This document shows positions 24,815 to 32,584 of a DNA stretch of 64,000 bases, one piece after another (within the stretch, counting starts at the first letter, position 1; each line of letters opens with the position of its first letter). A program made the translations under genes and the position numbers. Under the pieces are notes generated by a model, which did no database searches, was not told where the DNA came from, and worked only from the letters and a program-made list of their open reading frames with translations. The stretch comes from Nocardia ignorata NBRC 108230 (GTDB taxonomy: Bacteria; Actinomycetota; Actinomycetes; Mycobacteriales; Mycobacteriaceae). The stretch is taken from positions 1-64,000 of the forward strand of contig NZ_BDBI01000043.1 of assembly GCF_001612905.1 (NCBI RefSeq), given 5' to 3'.

Positions 24815-25399
24815 TCACCGCCTCGCAGCGGCGAGGGTCTGCCAGGTTCGTTCCCAGTTGCGGGTCATGGCCGGGTAGACGATGAGGTAGCGGAACGGCT
24901 TGATGAGGGCCATGTAGAGGCGCCCGAGGCGGCCGTTTGGTTCGACCAAAACGGCCATCTGCAGGTGATAGCCGGTGTCGTCGGGCACCCAGCCGAGATG
25001 CATGACGCCGTGCATGGTGCCGTTGGCGATTTCGGCCGCGTACTCGTCGTCGAGGACGTAGAGGCTGGTCAGCGGGCTGTCGCTGTCGTCGGGAGTCGGG
25101 GTGTCGCGCAGGTCGGCGGGGAGGCGGTCGCGTAGGGAGCCGACGCGGGTGCCGGTGCCCGCCGATTCGTCGTCCCAGCCGAAGATCTCGCCCAGTTTCC
25201 AGCGGATCTTGAACAGCACGCCGCTGATGCCCGAGCTTTCGGACGCCTTCTCCGCCTGGAGTGCCGCGAGGAAGGCGGGGAAATCGTCGGGGCCCGCGCC
25301 GGGAGTGCGGAACTGCCAGACATCTTCGATGTCGAAGTCGCGCGCGATCTCGTGGATGCGCCACGGCTGGGCGGAGTGTGCGGAGGCGGGAAGTCGCAT
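24815..25399 (-). CDS. DUF2867 family protein
   Basis: A 194-residue soluble protein of the DUF2867 type (domain often seen as the C-terminal half of NAD-binding proteins or alone). Visible features are WRIHEIARDFDIEDVWQFRTP, WKLGEIFGWDD, a central antiparallel-sheet region with MHLGWV and MAVLVEPNG, and a C-terminal helix with Tyr/Trp (YMALIKPFRYLIVYPAMTRNWERTW), perhaps membrane-associating. It resembles START-like small-molecule-binding folds, but no ligand is known. Two tandem operator-like dyads (25414-25467) lie directly upstream, so it is probably an inducible gene. Confidence 0.7.
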   Translation of the reverse strand: MRLPASAHSAQPWRIHEIARDFDIEDVWQFRTPGAGPDDFPAFLAALQAEKASESSGISGVLFKIRWKLGEIFGWDDESAGTGTRVGSLRDRLPADLRDTPTPDDSDSPLTSLYVLDDEYAAEIANGTMHGVMHLGWVPDDTGYHLQMAVLVEPNGRLGRLYMALIKPFRYLIVYPAMTRNWERTWQTLAAARR

Positions 25400-25413
25400 G
25401 ACATGACCTCGAT

Positions 25414-25467
25414 CTGTACGGGGGCGTATAACAACTGAGGCTACCGCTGTTATACGCCTCCGTACAG
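25414..25467. promoter_or_regulatory. Paired operator: 20-bp inverted repeat, each arm itself a dyad
   Basis: Arm 25414-25433 and arm 25448-25467 are reverse complements over 20 bases with one mismatch, separated by 14 bases. Each arm contains its own palindrome: TACG-GGGG-CGTA on the left and TACG-CCTC-CGTA on the right, flanked by TGTACG...CGTATAACA. This is how two TetR-like dimer sites look. The element starts 15 bases before the DUF2867 start codon and spans its promoter. No regulator gene is adjacent. Confidence 0.65.
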
Positions 25468-25497
25468 CTCTGCTCGCCGTGCCGTCGCACACTCCGG

Positions 25498-26551
25498 TTA
25501 CGCGGCCAGTGACGCCCGCAGACCCCACGCGCCGGCCGGCAACCGATGCGATTCGAGCCGATCGGCGTGCGCGTGGGTGATGGTGGTGACCAGCAGTTCG
25601 TCGGCGTCGCTCACCCGGCGCAGTGCGTCGAGCCGTTCGACCACGGTGGCGGGTGAGCCGACGATCTGGGCGGTCAACCGGTCCTCGACCAGGCGGAAGT
25701 GGTCGTCGGTGAGCGGTGCGGCGGTGGCCGGATCGAGGTACTCGCCCGCGCCCGCGCCGCTGCGCACACTGTGCACCCAGTGCCCGTAGGTGCTCGCGTG
25801 CCTGCGGGCGGTGTCGTCGTCGGCGGCCACGACCACGTCGGCCGACACGATGACGTAGGGCGCGGCGAGCACCCGCGACGGCCGGAACGCCGCCCGGTAC
25901 GCCGCCACCGCGTCCAGCGCGGTCCCCGGTGCCACGTGGTAGGCCGCCGCGAACGGCAACCCCAGCCGGCCTGCCAGTTCCGCGCTCTCCCCGGCGGAAC
26001 TGCCGAAGATCCACAGCTCGGCATCGATGCCCTCACCCGGAACCGCGTGCAGCGCGACACCGTCGGACGTGGTGTAGGTGCCGTCGAGCAGGGCGGTGAT
26101 CTCGGCGACCTGGTCCGCGAAGTCCAGGGATCGCGCGCCGGGCTGCTGCAGCGCCTCGAGTGAGGCGAGGAATTCCGACCGATCGAGGACCCGTCGCGGG
26201 TCGAACGGTGGTGGCACGACCACTCCGTCCCGCACCTGGGTGCGTCCGACGACCGCGTCGAGCACCGGCCGCCCGCCCTTCGCGGTGGTGGTCGCGGCGC
26301 CGTACTGGGTGCGCCGATGTCCGGATCGGCCGAGGCCGAGATCGAGCCGACCCGGATGCAGCGCGTCGACGGTGCCGAGCGCCGCGACGATCGAGGCCGA
26401 GGTGTGCTGACCCACCTGCACCGCGCCCGTGCCGACCCGAATCCGCTCGGTGGCCGCCGCGACCAGACCGAGCAGTGTGAGCGAGGCGGAACTGGCCGCT
26501 CGACCCCTCGCAGATCGGTGCCAGATCCAGGATCGAGAGCGGCGCACTCAT
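25498..26551 (-). pseudogene. Luciferase-like (LLM) flavin monooxygenase, N-terminal deletion with frameshift
   Basis: The family start, MSAPLSILDLAPICEGSS, is encoded from the ATG at 26551 (overlapping the DUF1684 stop by 4 bases). The rest of the protein, from SSASLTLLGLVAAATERIRVG on, continues to 25498 in a different frame. About 40-45 residues expected between the two parts, including the usual VAEHH segment at the flavin site, are missing. The simplest reading is one deletion near 26490-26500 of a length not divisible by three. The remaining C-terminal 330 residues look intact (PGRLDLGLGRSGHRR, GSSAGESAELAGRLGLPFA). No in-frame start could make a normal N-terminus, so the gene is probably dead unless the sequence is in error. 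Confidence 0.7.
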
Positions 26552-27357
26552 GATCTCGGATCCTGTTCTCCCGCTTCCACCGCCGCCCGCAGCCGGTTCT
26601 CCCGCGGGGCCACCGGGCAGGTGGCGTAGTCGGTGAACGCGCACGGCAGGTTCACCGCCCGGTTGAAGTCGAGGGTGACGGTTCCGTCGGCGGCCACCGC
26701 GCCGATGGCGAGCGAGCGCGCCGCCGGGTAGGTGGTGATCCCGCTGGTGGCGTCGGTGAACAGCACCTTCAGATCGTCCGGAGTGCCGAAGGCCAGCAAC
26801 GCCTCCTGGCTGTCGCCGAGGCGGAACTCGACGATGCCCGCCGCCGGGTGGTGGTGTTCGAGCCCTTCGACCACCGCGCCGGTGGTGACGGTGCGTGGCT
26901 GCTCGAACGGGGTGAAGCGGCCGGTCACCACCCAGCGCGGGTCGGCCGGGTAGGCGGGCACGCCGGTGAACGCGACCAGGGTCGGTGCGGCCGGATCGTG
27001 CACGCGGACCGCGAATTGCCCGGAGCGCCGGATCACTTCGAGGACGCGCTCCTCGTTGAACACGCTCACCCCGGGCGCGCCCTCGCCGGGTTCGAGGATG
27101 CGGACTCCGGCGATCCGGTCGCCCTCCACATCGAGCCGGTCGGCGGGCTGGGCGGTGACGAACACCTTCTCGTCGGTGACCCACCAGGTGCCGGGCACGC
27201 CGTCGAGGCGTTCGGGACGATCGGTGAGCCAGTGCAGTCCGGCGAGGCTGAGCCAGCCGAGCGGGTCGCGCAGCCCGTCCTCGCGGGCGTGGTGCCAGCG
27301 GGCCCAGTCGTCGGCGAAAGTGGTTGTGGTGTCGAGGTTGTCGATGGTGACGGTCAT
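26548..27357 (-). CDS. DUF1684 domain protein
   Basis: A 269-residue soluble protein of the DUF1684 type, apparently full length: WARWHHAREDGLRDPLGWLSLAGLHWL at the N-terminus (two Trp-rich motifs), a beta-rich middle and the characteristic C-terminal DFNRAVNLPCAFTDYATCPVAPRENRL. Family function is unknown; such genes often accompany luciferase-like monooxygenases. It is embedded in the riboswitch-controlled operon between two broken monooxygenase genes and overlaps the downstream one by 4 bases. It is the only member of that operon without visible damage. Confidence 0.8.
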   Translation of the reverse strand: MTVTIDNLDTTTTFADDWARWHHAREDGLRDPLGWLSLAGLHWLTDRPERLDGVPGTWWVTDEKVFVTAQPADRLDVEGDRIAGVRILEPGEGAPGVSVFNEERVLEVIRRSGQFAVRVHDPAAPTLVAFTGVPAYPADPRWVVTGRFTPFEQPRTVTTGAVVEGLEHHHPAAGIVEFRLGDSQEALLAFGTPDDLKVLFTDATSGITTYPAARSLAIGAVAADGTVTLDFNRAVNLPCAFTDYATCPVAPRENRLRAAVEAGEQDPRS

Positions 27358-27382
27358 GACGCGCGGGCTCCTTCGGTGACGG

Positions 27383-28060
27383 TCAGCGGTCCGTCGGGGT
27401 CGTACGCGGAAAGCTAAACACCGGGTGACCCTGCGGTGCGGGTGGGACGACGAACGGCGCGCGGATGTCGCATTGCGAGCTCCGGTACGAGGTTTCGGGG
27501 ATCTCGCGAGCGAACACACCGTGCTCACGGTCGACCACCAGGGTGTCGGCGGGCCAGCTGTCCCACAGCGTCCGGGCCGCCTCGACCACTTCGGCGGCGC
27601 GCTGATACCGGGCGCCGTGCTCGAGATAGCCATCGCGCCGGAAGTTCTCGCCGGTGAACGCGTCGGAGGAGGTGACCACATTCCAGGCCGCCCGGCCACC
27701 GGACAGGTGATCCAGGGCGGCGAACTGCTCGGCCGGCTCGAACGGTTCGTTGTAGGTGCTGTTGACGGTGCCTGCCAGCCCGAGCCGTTCGGTGACCGCG
27801 GCCACCGCGTTGAGCACGGTGAACGTGTCGGGGCGGCCGACCACGTCCAGGTCGTGGATCCGGCCGCGATGCTCACGCAGCTGCAGCCCCTCGGCCAGGA
27901 AGAAGAAGTCGAACAGGCCACGCTCGGCGGTGCGGGCCAGGTGCTCGAACGAGGCGAACTCGACCTGCGATTTCGAGGCCGGGTCGGCCCAGACGGTGGT
28001 GTTGTTCACGCCGGAAAAGTGCGCGGCGAGATGGATCTGCTTGCGCGGTTTCGAGGTCAC
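27383..28060 (-). pseudogene. NtaA/SnaA/DszA-type FMN-dependent monooxygenase, C-terminal half missing
   Basis: The 225 residues match the first half of the NtaA/SnaA/DszA family: KQIHLAAHFSGVNNTTVW, FDFFFLAEGLQLREHRG, WNVVTSSDAFTGENFRR and PQGHPV. Family members are about 440 residues; here homology stops at GHPV and the frame ends 13 codons later. The whole C-terminal half, which completes the TIM barrel and the FMN site, is absent and is not found downstream, where the DUF1684 gene begins 26 bases on. Such enzymes release sulfite from organosulfur compounds with FMNH2. The GTG start overlaps the upstream stop by 4 bases, so operon structure is kept although the protein is truncated. Confidence 0.65.
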
Positions 28061-28440
28061 AGCGCTGCTCCCGCGGCGTATCGGCTGACGGGTCGGGGGA
28101 GACCGAGGCGGTCGCGAAAAGTGGGGTCACGTCGGTGTGCCGAAGAGGCGGTGCCCACGTGCCGCAGCCCACCGCGTCCCGCGGCATCCCGGGCCGAGCG
28201 ATCCGTCCCGGCGAACGTCTCCCGGCCGAGCGCGTTCCGGATGTGACCGGCCGTGCTCGTCCGATCGACTCCACCGTGTGCGTCTTCGTGCCGTTCGCCG
28301 ACCGCGAACCCGTCGAAGCCGAATTTCTCGGCGCGCCTGGCCTGTTCGACAACCTCGCGGAAACGGTCACGGGTGCTCGGCACGACACCGGTCACCGGAT
28401 CGGGAACCCGGGTGATCAGCGTCATGAGCAGCAATTTCAT
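28057..28440 (-). pseudogene. Luciferase-like flavin monooxygenase, internally deleted remnant
   Basis: The first 52 codons are a clear family N-terminus: MKLLLMTLITRVPDPVTG, RFREVVEQARRAEKFGFDGF and AVGERHE. After VGERHE the expected 300 or so residues are replaced by about 75 residues without recognisable motifs, of which only the last part (FRDRLGLPRPVSRY) might be the original C-terminus. The 127-residue product cannot form the barrel. A strong GGAGGAG site precedes the ATG at 28440, and the SAM riboswitch lies just upstream. The stop overlaps the next gene by 4 bases, suggesting that both ends of the ancestral gene remain and the middle was lost. Confidence 0.6.
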
Positions 28441-28460
28441 CGATCTCCTCCATCGAACCC

Positions 28461-28553
28461 GGCAGAAGCACCCACACCCGGACAGACCGGGCGAGTTGCT
28501 GCGACGTCGTAGAGCCAGGTCTCTCAGTCGCTCTGGATGGTGCGCCCGCTGCC
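28461..28553 (-). ncRNA. SAM-responsive riboswitch (SAM-I/IV variant type) before the monooxygenase operon
   Basis: Read on the minus strand, the region carries the S-box core: AGAGCGACTGAGAGACC, TGGCTC and GCAGCAAC in the canonical order (compare AGAG...GGAGGGACTGGCCC...GGCAAC). P1 pairs GGCAG and GCACC with GGTGC and CTGCC (28553 to 28461); P2 pairs GCGAC with GTCGC; P3 is CCCGG-TCTGT-CCGGG. There is no separate P4 arm, as in actinobacterial SAM-I/IV variants. The aptamer ends about 10 bases before the GGAGGAG site of the first operon gene, favouring translational control. High SAM should repress, in line with a sulfur-scavenging operon. Confidence 0.75.
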
Positions 28554-28801
28554 GAAGCGTCGAGCCGGATCAGCATGTGGCACAGCTGTGATGGCGTACA
28601 ACGGTAGAAATCAGCGTGAGCGCAGCGGTTGGAATCGGGTGCGGGTGCGGGCACAATCGCCGACGTCGGGCCCGGTCGACCCACCCCGGCCCCCCGCTGT
28701 GGCGGTACGCGACGCGCCGAATACTCGGTCACTTCACCTGCGCGGATTCACCGGATCGCCGGAGTAATCTCGGCCTTCTCAGCGTCGATGAGGAGTTCGC
28801 C

Positions 28802-29509
28802 GTGACTGTTGCGCGTCGCCTGACCACACTGACCTCGCTGACGGCCTGCGCCGCCGCCGTGCTGCTTGCCGCCCCCGTCGCCGCCGATCCACCGGTGCGG
28901 CCCGCCGTCACCCGCGACGCCCCGGCCACACCAGCCGCAGGCCCCGGCGATCTCCTCGCCGCATATCAGACGGTCGTCGAAACCCTCGAGGCCCTCGGTA
29001 TCCAGCCCTTCCTGTACCCGACGGTCGCCGCGAACTGTTCCGGTGCCGGTCTCGGTCTGGTCCCGGCCGTCGCGGGTGCGGTTCCCGGCCCCTGGCCGAC
29101 GAACACCCTCCCGATCCCCGGCCTCGACCTCACGGCCGTGAAATCAGGCCAGACGCTGTTCACCTTCCTCCCGTACGGCCTGGAACCGGACACGGCCGCC
29201 ACCAAGACTTCCGGTATGCAGGTGGCCTGGCTCAACCTCAGCACCGGTCAAGGCGGGATGGCCTCGATGGGGACGATCGCCGACATCGTCCGGGCGATGG
29301 TGCCGCCCGAGGTTCCCGCCGAACTCCGGCCGCTCGCCGAGAACGTCATCCGCGATTTCCTGGGCACCGCGATCCCGGTCGGCGGTGTGCGCGCGGTCCC
29401 GGTCTACACCGGGAAGGGCACCGTCCTCGCCGCCGTCTTCGGTACCACCGACAACGCGGGTCGCTCGTGTTTCTTCTTTCCGACCGTCGGCATCACCGAG
29501 GTCGCCTGA
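28802..29509 (+). CDS. Secreted hypothetical protein
   Basis: A 235-residue exported protein: basic start (VARRLT), hydrophobic core and AAPVAADPP cleavage site near residue 29. The mature part is rich in Pro, Thr and Gly with two Cys (AANCSGAGLGLVPAVAG and AGRSCFFFP) that could form a disulfide. Features such as LPIPGLDLTAVKSGQTLFTFLPYG and MQVAWLNLSTG recall a family of secreted proteins common in Nocardia and mycobacteria, but I cannot name it or a function. The GTG at 28802 has GAGGAG upstream. It is divergent from the riboswitch operon. Confidence 0.7.
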   Translation: MTVARRLTTLTSLTACAAAVLLAAPVAADPPVRPAVTRDAPATPAAGPGDLLAAYQTVVETLEALGIQPFLYPTVAANCSGAGLGLVPAVAGAVPGPWPTNTLPIPGLDLTAVKSGQTLFTFLPYGLEPDTAATKTSGMQVAWLNLSTGQGGMASMGTIADIVRAMVPPEVPAELRPLAENVIRDFLGTAIPVGGVRAVPVYTGKGTVLAAVFGTTDNAGRSCFFFPTVGITEVA

Positions 29510-29593
29510 TCCCGTTTCCGCGAGGGCGGACCGTCGACACCGCACGTCTTCCCGTGGACCCACCGAGCGGCGTGGAATACCTGACCGCGTGGG

Positions 29594-30766
29594 TCAGCCG
29601 TGACGAGCGAGCGACGTTTCCGGTGTGACGAGGGGACGCTGCTTCCAGCGCAGCCGCCCGGTGCGATGCAGGCGGTGCGAGCGAACCCACAGGGTGAGGT
29701 AGTAGCCGACGGACACCGGATGGGCCAGTGCCGAGCCGAGGTCGGCGCCCGTGGGTGGGCGCCGGGTTTCGACGGTTCGGGCCGTGAGCCGACCGGTGAC
29801 GGCAGCCAGGTAGCCGAGCAGGCCCGCCCGGCGCACCCGGCCACGACCGACGAGAACCGCCAGCGGCGGAATCCAATAGGCAAGGGCGGCAACGACACCG
29901 ATGGCCGCCCCGGTGTCGACCCGGCCGCCGTAGGCCGACCACAACCAGCGGGTGTAGCCGCCGGCGAGGTCGTCGGCGCCGGTGTACATGCGGGTGCGGG
30001 CGGCGGGCCCGGCGGTGACGAGCGCGGTCCGATGACCCGCCCGGCGCAGCGCCCGCGCGAGATCGAGATCCTCGGTGGCACTGGCCGCCACACCGGCGTG
30101 ACCCCCACCCGCCCGGTACGCCGCGGCGTCGACGGCGAGGAACTGCCCGCACGCCACCGCCGTCGAAGGGCGCAAGCTGTGATTGGCCGGACCCACCGGG
30201 AGCGTCGACGCCCACGACCAGGCCAGCAGCGGCTGAACCAGCTGCTCGGCGACCGAACCCGAATCCTGCGTCGGCCACGCCGACACCAAACCCGCGCCCC
30301 GCTTGCGCAATTCGGTCACCGCGGCGGCGATCGCCTGCGGTTGGAGGCGCACATCGGCATCGACGAAGACCAGTGCCGCCGCATCGGTCCTGGCGGCCAG
30401 TCGCGCACAGGCGGCGGCTTTCCCGGTCCATCCGGGCGCCGGGTGGGCGGACGAGCGGAGCACGGTGAATCGTTCGTCGCCGCCGATCGCGGCGATCGCG
30501 GCCTCGTAGGTGCCGTCGGTGGAGGCGTCGTCGAGGATCAGCACCCGCAGCCGCGGTATCCCGGTCTGGGCGCGCAGGTCGGCGATGAGGTCGGGCAGCC
30601 GCTGGGCTTCGTCACGGGCGGGCACGCACACGGTGACCGGTTCGATCACTCCCGACACCTGCCGGGGCAGGGTGCGCAGGGTGGCGAGGTTGTAGGCGGC
30701 GGTGCCGGCGCCGATCGCGGCGAGACCGGTGCCCGCCCAGGTCAGGTAGCGTCCCGCCGCGCCCAT
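29594..30766 (-). CDS. Family 2 glycosyltransferase, probably carotenoid glycosylation (CruG/CrtQ-like)
   Basis: A 390-residue membrane-bound GT-A enzyme. An N-terminal membrane helix is followed by VTVCVPARDEAQRLPDLI, ILDDASTDGT, the metal-binding FVDADVRL (DxD-like), the acceptor region ATEDLDLARAL and two or three C-terminal membrane helices (GAAIGVVAALAYWIPPLAVLV). The layout matches CruG and CrtQ-type enzymes that glycosylate hydroxylated carotenoids. Position supports this: it is the last gene of an operon with crtO-like and cruF-like genes. A role in another lipid glycoside cannot be excluded. The ATG lies 1 base after the lppM stop. Confidence 0.75.
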   Translation of the reverse strand: MGAAGRYLTWAGTGLAAIGAGTAAYNLATLRTLPRQVSGVIEPVTVCVPARDEAQRLPDLIADLRAQTGIPRLRVLILDDASTDGTYEAAIAAIGGDERFTVLRSSAHPAPGWTGKAAACARLAARTDAAALVFVDADVRLQPQAIAAAVTELRKRGAGLVSAWPTQDSGSVAEQLVQPLLAWSWASTLPVGPANHSLRPSTAVACGQFLAVDAAAYRAGGGHAGVAASATEDLDLARALRRAGHRTALVTAGPAARTRMYTGADDLAGGYTRWLWSAYGGRVDTGAAIGVVAALAYWIPPLAVLVGRGRVRRAGLLGYLAAVTGRLTARTVETRRPPTGADLGSALAHPVSVGYYLTLWVRSHRLHRTGRLRWKQRPLVTPETSLARHG

Positions 30767-30767
30767 G

Positions 30768-31511
30768 TCAGCGGCCCAGCCTGCGCTGGGTGATCTCGCG
30801 CCACATCTCCGACGGCGAGAAGTTGGGGCGCGGCGCGTTCGGCGGGCGCGGGTTGCGATCGCGGTAGGCGAGACCGGCGATCATCGCGGCCACGGCCAGG
30901 GTGATGCCGCCCATGATGCCCGCCCAGCCCGCGAACGAGCGGGTGTTGGGGTCGGCGTATTTGACCTCGGCACGCAGGGTCGAGGACTCACCGGCGGGCA
31001 GCTTCCACGACACGGTGTTGTCGCCCTCGCGGGTGCCGTTGGTCTTGGCGACACGCGACGGGAACGCGATGGAGAACTGCACGTCCGACCCGTGCGGCGG
31101 CACCGACTCGAGGTCGACGCGACCGGTGAGGCTCACCAGGTCGCCGTTGCGTTTGAACTCGAGGGTGAACATGCCCTGGGTCTGATCCGACAGGCTGCCG
31201 AGCTGGCTGACCTCACCGAAGGTCAGGTCGTCGAAGAACACCTGCGTGCCGACGTAACCGTCCTGGTTGTACGGGTCGACGCGCACCTTGGCGGCCAGCG
31301 ATTCGGGCGCCTTGAGCTGCGGGCCCTTGTCGTCGGGGCCCTGCGGGGCCACGGCGGCGACGATCCGTCCCGATACCCGGTCGTTGGACGACACCCCCAT
31401 CGACACCTGCACCCGCAGGCATCCGGTCAGCGCGGGCACCAGCAGGGCCAGCAGAACGGCGACCGCCGCGACGCGCCGGGCGGGCCCGGAACGGCGCGAG
31501 GGGGAAGGCAT
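30768..31511 (-). CDS. lppM: LppM-family lipoprotein
   Basis: A 247-residue lipoprotein: signal peptide with RR and a hydrophobic core ending in the lipobox LTGC (Cys about residue 31), an exported beta-rich domain and a C-terminal membrane helix (GWAGIMGGITLAVAAMIAGLAY) with a short cytoplasmic tail. M. tuberculosis LppM (Rv2171), at the same place beside metF, has this unusual two-anchor layout and affects phagosome interaction. I start at the ATG 31511 because it gives a normal signal peptide; the ATG at 31544 is also possible and neither has a strong ribosome-binding site. It is sandwiched between two carotenoid genes. Confidence 0.82.
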   Translation of the reverse strand: MPSPSRRSGPARRVAAVAVLLALLVPALTGCLRVQVSMGVSSNDRVSGRIVAAVAPQGPDDKGPQLKAPESLAAKVRVDPYNQDGYVGTQVFFDDLTFGEVSQLGSLSDQTQGMFTLEFKRNGDLVSLTGRVDLESVPPHGSDVQFSIAFPSRVAKTNGTREGDNTVSWKLPAGESSTLRAEVKYADPNTRSFAGWAGIMGGITLAVAAMIAGLAYRDRNPRPPNAPRPNFSPSEMWREITQRRLGR

Positions 31512-31608
31512 GTCGGCGACGAGACTCGGCTGCACGGTTGACATCGTGCCAGGCTCGGGCCGCAGAACCCACACGACGGGCCCAACCACCTCCCGCCACC
31601 CGCCGCGA

Positions 31609-32505
31609 TCAGGGATTTCGCCACCGTGCGGCAGCCCGGCGAGCCAACGGGATTCCGAGCAGTCCCATCCCGGCGAAACCCCAGGCCGCCGATGCGGGAA
31701 GGCCGAGGAACACCGCGTGCGCGAGGGCCGAGCCGAGCCAGGTCCACGCGAACACCGCGACCGGCACCGCCACCGACGGATCGTGGGCGCGGGGGAGCAG
31801 CCGATCGAGTGCGGTGAGCAGCACCGCCATCAGCGACGCGACGAGCATCCAGCCCAGATAGTTGGTGTAGGGGATCTGCGCCAGCCCCGGCAGACCGGCG
31901 TCGGTGACCGACCACGTCCACTGCCCGTCGGCGACCATCTGCGGATCGAGAAACAGATCCCATCCCACCGCCCCGACAACGAGCAGTGCGGCGCGTATGA
32001 CGCCGGCCCGCCCGCCGACCCTGGGCACCCGGGCGGCGCTTCCCGTGCCGTGGCCACCGGTTCTTGCCGCATCGATCCCCGCGAGCAGACCCGCGACGAC
32101 CCAGATCGGATACAGCCCACCGGTCCACGCCAGCGGCACCACCAGCGGCACATCGGCAAGTGCGGGCCCCAGCCGATCCGTCGCATAGGCATAGGCGCCG
32201 TAGGGCACCCCGGTCGCCGTACCCACGATCTCGGAGGCGAGCCCGATCCCGGAGACGATGACGAAAAACCCTGCCGCCCAACGCCATCCGCGAGTCGTGA
32301 CGGCATGCAGCAGGGCGGTCGACACCGACAGCACCACCACGGCCACCGTGATCCGATCACGCCACGTCCCCGCGCTCAGCGGATAGGTGATCTGCACGAG
32401 CACGAGCGCCATCGCGGCGACCGCCGGGATCGTCCGCGGACGATGGGCACCGACCCAGCTGCGGGCGGTGGCGGCGATGCGGCTGACCGCGCGGCCGGTA
32501 TTCAC
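31609..32505 (-). CDS. CruF-like carotenoid 1',2'-hydratase (DUF422)
   Basis: A 298-residue polytopic membrane protein (about seven helices) with the CruF signature ASEIVGTATGVPYGAYAY followed by LADVPLVVPLAW, and a second conserved block GWDLFLDPQMV...WTW. CruF adds water to the terminal psi-end of acyclic carotenoid halves (gamma-carotene or lycopene), giving a 1'-hydroxyl that a CruG-type transferase can glycosylate; that transferase gene lies two genes downstream. The GTG at 32505 is my start, which gives a short N-terminal tail before the first helix; its ribosome-binding site is poor, so the start is uncertain. Confidence 0.8.
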   Translation of the reverse strand: MNTGRAVSRIAATARSWVGAHRPRTIPAVAAMALVLVQITYPLSAGTWRDRITVAVVVLSVSTALLHAVTTRGWRWAAGFFVIVSGIGLASEIVGTATGVPYGAYAYATDRLGPALADVPLVVPLAWTGGLYPIWVVAGLLAGIDAARTGGHGTGSAARVPRVGGRAGVIRAALLVVGAVGWDLFLDPQMVADGQWTWSVTDAGLPGLAQIPYTNYLGWMLVASLMAVLLTALDRLLPRAHDPSVAVPVAVFAWTWLGSALAHAVFLGLPASAAWGFAGMGLLGIPLARRAAARWRNP

Positions 32506-32584
32506 GACGTCAGCCGACCGGTCGCCGCACCACACGACATGTGCGAGCACCCGGCCGGCGCACCCGGTGCCGAATCGAGCGCGG

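Noticed and set aside
24781..28600. Mobile element behind the damaged monooxygenase operon
   Set aside because: No transposase, terminal repeats or target duplications; base composition is like the surroundings.
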